Shown here one piece after another: positions 42,602-51,074 of a stretch of DNA of 64,000 bases. The position numbers and the translations under genes are program-made. The stretch comes from JABDIP01 sp965250245 (GTDB lineage: Bacteria; Pseudomonadota; Alphaproteobacteria; DSM-16000; Inquilinaceae): NCBI GenBank assembly GCA_965250245.1, contig OZ252296.1, positions 124,001-188,000 on the forward strand, in the 5' to 3' direction. Each line of letters begins with the position of its first letter. The first letter of the stretch is position 1. Under the pieces are notes generated by a model. The model did no database searches. It was given only the letters and a program-made list of their open reading frames with translations, and was not told the DNA's origin.

Positions 42602-44803
42602 TTGGGCGCGGATCGCAAGGCGGACGCGGTCGCCGGAATTCCGGGCGCGCGCGCTAGCGGGGCATCGCAGGCGGTGGGCGCGACACACAGGCGCGAAACC
42701 GGGGGCAAATCCGGTGCGGGATCGATACTGGCGGACAGCCAGCTCGACGTGTTCGAGCTCATCGCCAAGGGTGCGTCGCTCGAGACCGTCCTGAAGCGCG
42801 TGGCCGAGATCGCCCTTTCCGCGCTCGACGTCGCGGCGGTGTCGATCGACCTGACCGATGGCCGCGACAGCCTGATTCGCACCGCCGCCTCCGCGGGACT
42901 TCCGCCGGCCTATGCCGAAGCGATCTCCGAGCTCACCGAGGTCGGACGGTCCAGCCGGTCCGGGCGGGCGGCCGGTGCCGATTCGGCACAGGACGCGATC
43001 GCCGCCGATATCCGCCGCCTGGCACGCGGGCTGGACCTCGACGATTGCCGGCCCTGCCCGATCCTGTCGGCCAAGGGGGCGCTGAGCGGCTTCCTGACCA
43101 TCCATGGAAAGCCGAAGAAGGGCCGCCTGACCTCGGCGCGAATCGACTCGCTGGTGCGCCTGACCCGGATCGCGATGGAGTCGGCGCAGCAGGTGCAGTC
43201 GGCCGATCGCCGCTTCGCCTCATTGGCGGCGACCGTGCCCGGCGTGGTCTATCAGCGCCTGGTCAGCCCGGATGGCGACATCCGCTACACCTACATCAGC
43301 GAAGGTGTCCGCGACCTGTTCGGCGTCTCGCCGGAGGAAGTCCTCTCCGACCCCACGGTGCTGTTCGATTGCTATGACCCGGACTACCGGGCCTCCCTGA
43401 CCGATCGGCTGCTGACCGCGTCACGGTCGCTGGAGCTGTGGGACGTGCAGGTGCAGATCACCACCACCGATGGCCAGCAGAAATGGACCCATGCCATCGC
43501 CAGGCCGCACCGCCAGGCCGACGGCGCGGTCATGTGGACCGGCATCATCCTGGACGCGACTCGGATCAAGAAGACCGAGATCGAGCTCCGGCGCGCCAAG
43601 GACGAGGCCGAGCAGGCGCATCGGGCGCAGGCCGAGCTGGTGGAGAAGCTGCGCAGCGCCGACGAGCGGTTCACCTCGCTCGCCCACACCATTCCCGGCG
43701 TCGTCTATCAGCGCATCGTCACGCCCGACGGCGACATCCGCTACACCTATATCAGCGATGGCGCCCGCGACCTGTTCGGCGTCGCTCCGGAGAAGATCAT
43801 CGCCGACCCGCAGGCCCTGTTCGAGTGCCATGGTCCGGAATACCGCAAGACCTTCCGGCAGCGCCTGCTGGCGGCCTCCCGCTCGCTGACCATGTGGGAT
43901 GTCGAGGCCCAGATCGTGACCGTCGATGGCGAGGAGAAGTGGACCCACGCCATCGCCCGCCCGCATCGCCAGCCCGACGGATCGGTGCTCTGGGACGGCG
44001 TCATCCTGGACGCCACCCGGATCAAGCAGGCGGAGCTCGACCTGCGCCGCGCCAAGGAGGAGGCGGAGGCGGCCAACCGCGCCAAGACCCAGTTCCTGGC
44101 CAGCATGAGCCATGAGCTGCGCACGCCGCTCAACGCCATCATCGGCTTTTCCGAGATCCTCAAGAGCGAGGTCTACGGCCCGCTCGGCAATACCGACTAC
44201 GTGCAATATGCCGGCTACGTGCATCGCAGCGCCCATGGCCTGCTGGACACCATCAACAGCATCCTGGAATTCACCAAGTTCGAGACCTTCGACGTCGTCA
44301 TCAACGACCGCTCGGTGCATATCGGCGACGTGATCCGATCGGCGGTGTCGCAGGCGCGCACCCTCACCGAGGAAGCCACGATCGAGATCGTCGGATCGCC
44401 CGACGAGGCGTTGCCCATCCTGATCTGCGACGAGGATCTGGTGCGGCGCATGCTGGTCCACCTGCTGTCGAACGGCGTCAAGTTCACGCCGGAGGAGGGC
44501 CGCGTGGAGGTCGGCGCGGAGCTGCTGGACGGCGGCGAGTTGGCGATCACGGTGCGTGACGACGGCATCGGCATCGCCGAGGAGGACATGCCGAAGATCT
44601 TCGAGGCGTTCGGCCAGATCGACGGCACGCTCAGCCGGCACTATGGCGGCAGCGGCCTCGGGGTCCCGCTGGCGGTCTCGATGGCCAAGCTGCATGGCGC
44701 CGATCTGAACTTCGACAGCGCGCTCGGCCTGGGCACCACGGTCACCGTGATTTTCCCCAAGGAACGGGTCATCGGACGCGCCCGCAAGCGCGTCGCGCAA
44801 TAG
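42602..44803 (+). CDS. Multi-domain sensor histidine kinase (GAF-PAS-PAS-HisKA-HATPase)
   Basis: A 733-residue soluble kinase from a TTG at 42602, the first possible start after an in-frame stop; a GTG at 42674 is an alternative, and a frameshift near the N-terminus is possible (see findings). GAF-like domain about 45-200; two near-identical PAS units start at residues 204 and 356, each opening with a GVVYQR...PDGDIRYTYIS block; HisKA with phospho-acceptor His504 in SMSHELRTPLNAIIGFSEIL; HATPase_c with VHLLSNGVKFTP, DDGIGIAEEDM and YGGSGLGV. All catalytic motifs are intact. No membrane helix or response regulator is seen nearby. Paralogous to the next gene. Confidence 0.92.
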   Translation: MGADRKADAVAGIPGARASGASQAVGATHRRETGGKSGAGSILADSQLDVFELIAKGASLETVLKRVAEIALSALDVAAVSIDLTDGRDSLIRTAASAGLPPAYAEAISELTEVGRSSRSGRAAGADSAQDAIAADIRRLARGLDLDDCRPCPILSAKGALSGFLTIHGKPKKGRLTSARIDSLVRLTRIAMESAQQVQSADRRFASLAATVPGVVYQRLVSPDGDIRYTYISEGVRDLFGVSPEEVLSDPTVLFDCYDPDYRASLTDRLLTASRSLELWDVQVQITTTDGQQKWTHAIARPHRQADGAVMWTGIILDATRIKKTEIELRRAKDEAEQAHRAQAELVEKLRSADERFTSLAHTIPGVVYQRIVTPDGDIRYTYISDGARDLFGVAPEKIIADPQALFECHGPEYRKTFRQRLLAASRSLTMWDVEAQIVTVDGEEKWTHAIARPHRQPDGSVLWDGVILDATRIKQAELDLRRAKEEAEAANRAKTQFLASMSHELRTPLNAIIGFSEILKSEVYGPLGNTDYVQYAGYVHRSAHGLLDTINSILEFTKFETFDVVINDRSVHIGDVIRSAVSQARTLTEEATIEIVGSPDEALPILICDEDLVRRMLVHLLSNGVKFTPEEGRVEVGAELLDGGELAITVRDDGIGIAEEDMPKIFEAFGQIDGTLSRHYGGSGLGVPLAVSMAKLHGADLNFDSALGLGTTVTVIFPKERVIGRARKRVAQ
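43211..44090 (+). repeat. Duplicated PAS units inside the first kinase (456-bp period)
   Basis: Two in-frame copies start at 43211 and 43667, exactly 456 bp (152 codons) apart, each a PAS domain plus a PAC/linker ending in a coiled coil. Both include the blocks PGVVYQR, GDIRYTYIS, RDLFGV, KWTHAIARPHRQ and ILDATRIK. The same unit occurs twice more in the downstream kinase with the same period. Confidence 0.88.
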
Positions 44804-45035
44804 GCCGCGCCCGCGCCCGTCGGCGGCCCTGCGGGGACGAAGGGTGCTCTTTGCGCGACCGGTTCTCAGGTCTGCGCAACCCCGATGAACTAATCGATTC
44901 TTAACGTATACGGCCAATTCTTGGGCATGACCGTTTGCCGATCTTCGACGCCCCGAACCCGGCACCGGACAGGTCGACGCAATGCCGTCAGGACCCTCGG
45001 ACCGGGCGTTCGGCTGACAAGCTGGAAGAGTCGCA

Positions 45036-48000
45036 GTGCCCCGTAAGCAGCCGCCCAGGAAGAAGGACGAGGTCACGGCCAAGCCGGCAACGGCGACACG
45101 CGGCCGTCGCCGCGCCTCAGCGCCGAAGCGCGGCAAGCCGGCGGCAGCGGCGACCAGCGCGGTCGCGGAGAACGGGATCCTGGATCGTTTCATCGCAGGC
45201 CAGCGCGCCGTCCTCGCGCTCGTCGCGGAACATCGCGCTCTTGCCGATATCGTCAGCGGGCTCGACCGGCTGTTTGCCGACATGCTGGGCTGTGCCGGCG
45301 CGACCTTCGTCGTGTTCGACGGCCGTGACTGGCGCCGTATCACGCCGAGCGACACGAGCTCCGATGGAGACCGACCGGCGGTATGCCCGGGGCTGGCCGG
45401 CCGTGTCGCCAAATCCGTCAAGTCGTGGAGCAAGCCGCTCCGGATCGATGCCGGCGAAGGCAAACCCGATCTGTCCGGCCTCACCGCAATGCTGACCGGC
45501 AATTCGGAGTCGGTGGGTTGGGCGCTGCCGATCGGCGGACCGGAAGGCGGAGATCCCGGCTTCGTGTTCCTGCGCTTTGATGGGCCGCGCAAGCTGGACG
45601 CGGAGGCTCGTCAGGCGCTCGACCTGCTGGAGCCGCTGACCCAGGTGGCGGTGAATTCCACCCGCAGCACCATGGCCGCCCGCGCCGCCGACGAACGCTT
45701 CGCCTCGCTTGCCGCGACCATCCCCGGCGTTGTCTACCAGCGCGTGGTCCGGCCCGACGGCGATATCCGCTACACCTATATCAGCGAGGGCGCCCGCGAC
45801 CTGTTCGGCGTCGAGCCGGAGACGGTGCTGTCGGACTCGCAGGCGCTGTTCGAGCGCTATGCGCCGGAGTACCGAGACACCTTCCGCGATCGCCTGCTCG
45901 AGGCCTCACGCACGCTCTCCCTGTGGGATGTCGAGGCGCAGATCGTCACGCCGGAGGGCGAGCAGAAATGGACCCACGCCATCGCCCGGCCGGAGCGCCA
46001 GCCGGACGGCAGCGTGGTCTGGAACGGGGTCATCCTCGCCGCGACCCGCATCAAGCAGGTCGAGCTCGAGCTGCGCCGCGCCAAGGAGGAGGCCGAGGCC
46101 TCCAGCCGCATGCAGGCCGAGCTGCTGGAGAAGCTGCAGAGCGCCGACGAACGGCTGTCCTCTCTGGCCGCCACCATCCCCGGAGTGGTCTATCAGCGCC
46201 TGGTCACGCCGGATGGCGACATCCGCTACACCTATATCAGCGAGGGCGCGCGCGACCTGTTCGGCGTCGAGCCCGAGGACGTGCTGAACGATCCCAACGC
46301 GCTGTTCAAGCACCACGGCCCGGAATACCGCAAGACCTTCCGCGACCGTTTGATCGCGGCGTCCAAGGCCATGACCCTGTGGGACGTCGAGGCGCAGATC
46401 GTCACCGCCGACGGCAAGGAGAAATGGACCCACGCCCTGGCCCGGCCCCATCGGCGAGAAGACGGGTCGGTGCTGTGGAACGGCGTCATCCTGGACGCCA
46501 CCCGCATGAAGGAGGCGGAGTTCGCGGCGGCGGCGGCCGAGGAGCGCACCCGCGCCGCAATCGTCGAGAGCATCTCCCAGGGCATCGCCATCTTCGATCC
46601 CGGCGACCGCCTGATCACCTGGAACAGCAAGCTCATCGACCTGTTCCCGGGCCTCGGCGACAGCATCAAATCCGGCGCGACCTACCGCACGATCATGCAG
46701 GCCGAGGCGGAGGGCTGCGTCGACACCGATGGCTCGGCGCCCAAGGCGCAGATGCTGCGCGACCGGATGTCCCTGCACGACAGCCAGGAGAGCAGTACCG
46801 AGCGCCGGCTGGCCGATGGCCGTTGGATCCTGATCAACGAGCGGCGCAGCGACGCCGGCACCATCGTCCTCTACACCGACGTCACCGACCTGAAGCGCCG
46901 CGAGGAGCAGCTCCAGCTCGCCAAGAACCGGTCCGAGCAGGCCAATGTCGAGCTGGAGAAGACCATCCGCCGGCTGGACATCGCGCTGGGCAACATGACC
47001 CAGGGCCTGTGCCTGTTCGATTCGCAGCTTCGCTCCATCCTCTGCAACCGCCGCTACGCCAAGATCTTCCGGCTGCCGCCGGAGCTGACCGGCCCGGGCA
47101 TTGCGCTGCACGAACAGATCGGCCACGTGGCGGCGCAGGGCAATGCCGACGAGGCGGAGGCCGTGGCGCTGGTCGACGACCGGTTGAGCTATGCCGCCAG
47201 CCGGGCGCGCTGCACCTACCGCCTGACCCTGCCGGACAAGCGCATCATCGAGGTCATCCACCAGCCGCTGCCCGATGGCGGCGCCGTGGAGACGTTCACC
47301 GAAGTGACCGCCGACGCCCCGCAGGCCCTGGTGTTCGGTTCCGAGACGGCGGAACCGCGGCCGGCGAACGGCTCCGCCGCGGCGGATGGGGATATCGACG
47401 ACAGCGCGGTGGCCCTCGCCCTGGCGCGCGACGAGGCGCGGTCGGCCGATCGCGGCAAGGCGGAGTTCCTGCGGGCCTTCGGCCACGCCTTGAAGGCGTC
47501 GCTGGAGACCATCGTGGACACCTCGGAAGCGATGACCGGAGCGGTGTACGGGCCGCTGGGCGATGATCGCTATCAGCAATTCGCCAAGTCGATCCGCGAC
47601 AGCGGCAACGCCCTGATGAGCATGATCGACGACATCGAGGAGATCTCGACGCTGACCGCCGGCGAGATCGAGCTGTCGGAGCAGCCGCTGGACCTGGGCG
47701 AGCTGCTGGCCCGGTGCATTCGCCTGGCCCGTCACAGCGCCGCCGGCGAACCGCCCGCGATCACCATCGCCAAGCCGGCCGATGGCTATCGCATCCAGGC
47801 TGACGAGACCAAGCTGCGGCAGGCGTTCTTCAACCTGCTGTCCAATGCGGTCCGGTTCACCCCGGCCAAGGGCCGGATCGAGGTATCGATCGATACCGCT
47901 GACGATGGCGGCCTGGCGGTCGCGATCGCCGATACCGGAGGCGGCGTTCCCGCCAAGATCGTATCGGCGCTGATGAAGCCGGCGGAGAACGGCAAGGGCG

Positions 48001-48173
48001 CGCAGATCGCCGATGCCAACGGCACGCATCTTGGCCTGCCGGTGGTGAAATCCCTGATCGAACGGCATGGCGGATGGCTGGAGCTGGACAGCGCCCGGGG
48101 GCGGGGAACCACCGCCGTCGTCCACATTCCCGACTCGCGGGTGCTGTCACGTCCGGACGGCGCCGGCGTCTGA
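45036..48173 (+). CDS. Multi-PAS sensor kinase homologue with degenerate catalytic core
   Basis: A 1045-residue paralogue of the upstream kinase, from a GTG at 45036 with GGAAGAG before it. Lys/Arg/Ala-rich tail 1-45; GAF-like region about 48-210; PAS units starting at 221 and 373 (same type as upstream); a PAS about 502-625; a PAS_7-like domain about 645-760; HisKA-like region with His817 in FGHALKASLETIV, lacking the usual acidic residue and Arg-Thr-Pro after the His; HATPase-like region with FFNLLSNAVRFTP and ADTGGGVP but an altered lid (GTHLGLPVV) and no clear F-box. It may bind ATP weakly or act as a pseudokinase partner. No receiver domain. Confidence 0.88.
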   Translation: MPRKQPPRKKDEVTAKPATATRGRRRASAPKRGKPAAAATSAVAENGILDRFIAGQRAVLALVAEHRALADIVSGLDRLFADMLGCAGATFVVFDGRDWRRITPSDTSSDGDRPAVCPGLAGRVAKSVKSWSKPLRIDAGEGKPDLSGLTAMLTGNSESVGWALPIGGPEGGDPGFVFLRFDGPRKLDAEARQALDLLEPLTQVAVNSTRSTMAARAADERFASLAATIPGVVYQRVVRPDGDIRYTYISEGARDLFGVEPETVLSDSQALFERYAPEYRDTFRDRLLEASRTLSLWDVEAQIVTPEGEQKWTHAIARPERQPDGSVVWNGVILAATRIKQVELELRRAKEEAEASSRMQAELLEKLQSADERLSSLAATIPGVVYQRLVTPDGDIRYTYISEGARDLFGVEPEDVLNDPNALFKHHGPEYRKTFRDRLIAASKAMTLWDVEAQIVTADGKEKWTHALARPHRREDGSVLWNGVILDATRMKEAEFAAAAAEERTRAAIVESISQGIAIFDPGDRLITWNSKLIDLFPGLGDSIKSGATYRTIMQAEAEGCVDTDGSAPKAQMLRDRMSLHDSQESSTERRLADGRWILINERRSDAGTIVLYTDVTDLKRREEQLQLAKNRSEQANVELEKTIRRLDIALGNMTQGLCLFDSQLRSILCNRRYAKIFRLPPELTGPGIALHEQIGHVAAQGNADEAEAVALVDDRLSYAASRARCTYRLTLPDKRIIEVIHQPLPDGGAVETFTEVTADAPQALVFGSETAEPRPANGSAAADGDIDDSAVALALARDEARSADRGKAEFLRAFGHALKASLETIVDTSEAMTGAVYGPLGDDRYQQFAKSIRDSGNALMSMIDDIEEISTLTAGEIELSEQPLDLGELLARCIRLARHSAAGEPPAITIAKPADGYRIQADETKLRQAFFNLLSNAVRFTPAKGRIEVSIDTADDGGLAVAIADTGGGVPAKIVSALMKPAENGKGAQIADANGTHLGLPVVKSLIERHGGWLELDSARGRGTTAVVHIPDSRVLSRPDGAGV
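45696..46515 (+). repeat. Duplicated PAS units inside the second kinase (456-bp period)
   Basis: Units start at 45696 and 46152, again 456 bp apart, and match the two units of the preceding gene in length and motifs (PGVVYQR, GDIRYTYISEGARDLFGVEPE, WDVEAQIVT). Four copies in about 3.3 kb point to internal duplication followed by gene duplication, possibly with ongoing gene conversion. Confidence 0.85.
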
Positions 48174-48174
48174 T

Positions 48175-48191
48175 CCCGCCGCGCGGGCGGG
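48175..48191 (+). terminator. Possible hairpin after the second kinase
   Basis: CCCGCC (48175-48180) pairs with GGCGGG (48186-48191) around a five-base loop two bases after the kinase stop. There is no T-tract behind it, so it may be only a GC-rich coincidence or an RNA-stabilising stem. Confidence 0.3.
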
Positions 48192-48331
48192 TCCCCATCC
48201 CGAATGTTTCAGTTGTGAAGAAGTTTCCGCGGGGACTGGTCTCGCCGGTGCCGGGGCATTAAGGTTCGCTGATTCGGCTGAGACACCCGTCTCTTCCTTC
48301 TGCCGAAGGTTGCAAGCCCGCGAGCGAAATC

Positions 48332-48748
48332 ATGGCGTATTGGCTGATCAAATCAGAACCGAACACGTGGTCCTGGGACCAGCAGGTCGCGGCCGGCGTC
48401 GAGGAATGGGACGGGATCCGCAACCACCAGGCCAAGAACAACCTCCTGGCCATGCGGCTGGGCGATCTCATCTTCTTCTATCACTCGGTCACCGGGACCG
48501 AGATCGTCGGCATCGTCGAAGTCGCCGCCGAGGCGCATCCGGATTCCACCGACCCGACCGGCAAGTGGTTCGCCGTCGACGTCCGCCCGATCCGGCCGCT
48601 GGTCAAGCCGGTATCACTGAAGCAGATCAAGGCGGATCCCAGCCTGTCGGAAATGGCGCTGGTAAAGAACAGCCGCCTGTCGGTGCAGCCGGTGACGGCC
48701 GCGGAATGGCAGCTGGTCTGCCGGATGGGCGAGACCGACCCCAACTGA
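48332..48748 (+). CDS. EVE-domain protein (modified-base-binding PUA-like fold)
   Basis: A 138-residue single-domain EVE protein: MAYWLIKSEPNTWSWDQQ at the N-terminus, WDGIRNHQAKNNLLAMRLGDLIFFYHS, GIVEVAAEAHPDSTDPTGKWFAVDV, and KNSRLSVQPVTAAEWQLV at the end, matching thymocyte-nuclear-protein-1-like bacterial proteins. EVE domains bind modified bases in DNA or RNA. It follows the second kinase by about 160 bp and is probably a stand-alone gene. No restriction enzyme is fused or adjacent, so a housekeeping RNA role is more likely than defence. Confidence 0.92.
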   Translation: MAYWLIKSEPNTWSWDQQVAAGVEEWDGIRNHQAKNNLLAMRLGDLIFFYHSVTGTEIVGIVEVAAEAHPDSTDPTGKWFAVDVRPIRPLVKPVSLKQIKADPSLSEMALVKNSRLSVQPVTAAEWQLVCRMGETDPN

Positions 48749-48997
48749 CGCCCCCGGGGCGATCCCGCATTCAAGACGCGGTTTGACCGTCCGGACCGGG
48801 CGGCGCGGCCGCCTGTCTTGGTGAACGAATACTTAAGAAAACGTGACCGTTCGGAATAATTTTAAACCATTTGTAAATATGTATGGGCTTACGATCGAGT
48901 CTGGGAGGAATTCACTTGCTCCCCAAGATGAACACATGATCGGCCCGCTGTTGTTGCGTCCGAACTGACGGATGGCCGGCGCCGAGAAGGCAGGTTC
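48749..48997. other. Intergenic region with AT-rich promoter-like part
   Basis: Between the EVE gene and the first calcium-loop protein, bases about 48826-48895 are AT-rich (for example AATAATTTTAAACC and TTTGTAAATATG) and most likely hold the promoter of the gene at 48998. AGAAGGCAGG precedes its ATG. No other gene was found. Confidence 0.45.
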
Positions 48998-49840
48998 ATG
49001 AACGTTGTCGCTCGGGGGAAATACGCTGCCCTGCGTCCGCTTGCCGGACGCTGGCGCAAGGCTGTCCTCCGGGCCGCGCTCGGACTGGCCGTCGCCGGAC
49101 TTCTCATCCTCGTTCCCGTTGATATCCACCTCGCGTCGACTGGCGGTTCGCCGGAATTGGGCGTCGCCGATGCGATGGCTCAGAGCCTTGGCGGTGGCGG
49201 CGGAGTGGAGCGCTCTGTCGGCCGATCCGGCGGCCCCGAGCGGGAGCGCAGCCGCCCGGAACGCGACCGCCCGGAACGCGACCGACCGGAACGCGACGAT
49301 CGCGGCGGCCCCGAAGATCGCGGCGCGTCCTCGCGGGGCGCCGGCGGAGATCGCGACAGATCCGGTCGGGGCGGCGGCGGGACCCCCGAGGTCGACCGCA
49401 GCGTGACCACGCCGGAATCCCCGGCCGCCGCCGCGATCGGCCGCGCGCTTGGCGAGCGCGATGGTGACCCGGGCACCGCCCCGACCGAGGCCGGGGCGGC
49501 ACGGGTGCGCGCAATGGTCGAAATCGCACGCGATCTCGGCGCCGAGACGCCGTCGCGCTCCGAGGTGCCGCGCATTTCCGGCGCCGTGACCCAGGAGATG
49601 CTCGACGAGGCGGAAGATCGCTATGTCGCGGCGGTGCAGGAGGCCTGGGAGGCGCATGGCTTCCCCTGGAACGATTCCGAGGTGCTGCAGTCGCTGGACG
49701 AGCTGGACGCCCTGGTCTCGGCGCTGGAGAGTATCATGCGCGACGTCGACGGCAGTTCGCCCGGCGCAACCGTTGTCACTGACATCAACGATGACGGCTT
49801 CGTCGACATCAACGATCTGTGGGACGCGCATCTGCGCTAG
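48998..49840 (+). CDS. Exported protein A of a tandem pair: Arg/Glu/Gly-rich middle, C-terminal EF-hand/dockerin-like loop
   Basis: A 280-residue protein of no recognised family. A long basic, hydrophobic N-terminus (about residues 18-62, LRAALGLAVAGLLILVPVDIHLAS ... ADAMA) looks like an export signal. Residues about 64-130 are low-complexity Arg/Glu/Asp/Pro/Gly with repeated RPERD. A conserved helical domain (about 137-262) includes RAMVEIARDLGA, SGAVTQEML and VQEAWEAHGFPWND. The last 19 residues read DINDDGFVDINDLWDAHLR, fitting a 12-residue calcium loop of EF-hand/dockerin type. The next gene encodes a paralogue with a different middle. Function unknown; extracellular or periplasmic calcium binding is likely. 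Confidence 0.75.
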   Translation: MNVVARGKYAALRPLAGRWRKAVLRAALGLAVAGLLILVPVDIHLASTGGSPELGVADAMAQSLGGGGGVERSVGRSGGPERERSRPERDRPERDRPERDDRGGPEDRGASSRGAGGDRDRSGRGGGGTPEVDRSVTTPESPAAAAIGRALGERDGDPGTAPTEAGAARVRAMVEIARDLGAETPSRSEVPRISGAVTQEMLDEAEDRYVAAVQEAWEAHGFPWNDSEVLQSLDELDALVSALESIMRDVDGSSPGATVVTDINDDGFVDINDLWDAHLR

Positions 49841-49950
49841 CGCCTGGCCGCCTGCCGGCCGTTCCGCGGCGGGTTATCGAGCCGTCTCACGTCATCCCGA
49901 TCACCCAATGTCCTTGAGCGTTCCGGTGGCCGACCAGATTGGAGTAGGTC

Positions 49951-49977
49951 TCGTTTACCATTAATTATCGTAAACGA
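49951..49977. promoter_or_regulatory. Inverted repeat before the Asp-rich paralogue: operator or terminator
   Basis: TCGTTTAC (49951-49958) and GTAAACGA (49970-49977) are perfect inverted copies around an 11-base AT-rich spacer, followed by TTTTT (49978-49982). It could be a low-GC terminator for the gene ending at 49840, or a dimeric-regulator operator in the promoter of the gene starting at 50100. The low GC of the stem favours an operator; the T-run favours a terminator. Confidence 0.5.
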
Positions 49978-50099
49978 TTTTTAAATATTGATGAGATTAC
50001 CATCAAACAACAAAACCAGTACACGGCCCTGTCGTTTGACAAGGGCGCAAGTGGACTGAAGTAGAAGACTTGAAAGCCGTCCCTGGGAAACATGGGTTC

Positions 50100-51041
50100 A
50101 TGAAGGCACCTGACGACAGGACGGGCTTGAGCGTGTGCATTCCGCGCCGATTTGAAGCGTGGGGCTTCCGCAGGCTGATCGTCCTGCTGTTCGCCGCCGC
50201 CTTCCTGATCGCCTTTCCTGCAGACATTCGACTTCCGAAGGCCTCGGAGGGATCGGCTGTCGGTCTCGCAACCGCCCATGCGGACGACGATGACGGCGGC
50301 GACGATGACGATGACGATGACGATGACGACGACGGCGGCAGCGGCAGCGGCGGCGACGATGATGCCGGCGGAAGTGATGACGACGATGGCGGCGACGATG
50401 ATGACGCCGGCGGCGGTGATGACGACGACGGTGGCGGCGACGATGATGCCGGCGGCGGCGATGACGACGATGGCGACAGCGGCGATGATGACGACGCCGG
50501 TGATCGGGATGACAGCAGCGATCGCAGCGACAGCGACGATCGTGGCGGCCCGGAGGATCGGGGCGCATCGTCGCGCACGATCGGCTCGAGATCCGATGCA
50601 GACCGCAATGTCGTCACGCAGAATTCACCGGCGGCCGCGCCGGCTGGTCAGGCGCTGGGGCAGCGCCATGACGAGCCGGGTGTCGCGCCGACCGATGAGA
50701 GCACCGCCCGGGCCCGGGCAATGGTCGAGATCGCGCGCGATCTGGGCGCTCCGCTGGCGGACGGGTCGGATCTGCCGCCGATCTCGGGCGTGGTGACTCA
50801 GGAGATGCTCAGCGCGGCGGAACGGCACTACGTCGAGACGGTCCAGGAGGCTTGGGAGGCGCATGGCTTCCCCTGGAACGACCCGGAGGTGCTTCGGTCC
50901 CTGAGCGAACTCGATGCCATGGTGTCCGCCCTGGAAAGCATCATGCAGGACGGAGACGAGTCCAGAGCCCGCGCCGCCACTGATTTCAATCAGGACGGCT
51001 TCGTCGACATCAACGATTTGTGGGATGCGTATTGGCGCTAG
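50100..51041 (+). CDS. Exported protein B of the tandem pair: Asp/Gly-rich middle, C-terminal EF-hand/dockerin-like loop
   Basis: A 313-residue paralogue of the previous gene. The ATG at 50100 is chosen because the surrounding ggttcATGAA matches the start of the paralogue; a TTG at 50070 would add ten residues. An export signal (about 20-61) ends ATAHA, followed at once by an extreme Asp/Gly-rich stretch (62-147). Then DDRGGPEDRGASSR, shared exactly with the paralogue, the conserved helical domain with RAMVEIARDLGA and VQEAWEAHGFPWND, and the final DFNQDGFVDINDLWDAYWR calcium loop. Very acidic secreted segments can bind calcium or mineral surfaces. No known family is recognised. Confidence 0.75.
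   Translation: MKAPDDRTGLSVCIPRRFEAWGFRRLIVLLFAAAFLIAFPADIRLPKASEGSAVGLATAHADDDDGGDDDDDDDDDDDGGSGSGGDDDAGGSDDDDGGDDDDAGGGDDDDGGGDDDAGGGDDDDGDSGDDDDAGDRDDSSDRSDSDDRGGPEDRGASSRTIGSRSDADRNVVTQNSPAAAPAGQALGQRHDEPGVAPTDESTARARAMVEIARDLGAPLADGSDLPPISGVVTQEMLSAAERHYVETVQEAWEAHGFPWNDPEVLRSLSELDAMVSALESIMQDGDESRARAATDFNQDGFVDINDLWDAYWR
50283..50540 (+). repeat. GAT/GAC/GGC-rich low-complexity tract encoding poly-Asp/Gly
   Basis: About 260 bp made almost only of GAC, GAT, GGC and GCC codons in irregular repeats, for example a run of gatgac pairs near 50300 and recurring GCCGGCGGC followed by Asp codons. It stays in frame throughout. Such a tract is likely to vary in length between strains and is a place where assemblies may err. 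Confidence 0.9.
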
Positions 51042-51074
51042 TCGCGCCCGGCCGGGCCGGACGCCGGATGCCGA

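Noticed and set aside
43421..48125. Two minus-strand frames of more than 700 codons opposite the PAS kinases
   Set aside because: They repeat with the PAS units because the plus-strand units repeat; no independent coding evidence.
50283..50540. CRISPR or intergenic satellite
   Set aside because: The tract is an open coding region for Asp/Gly with no unique spacers.
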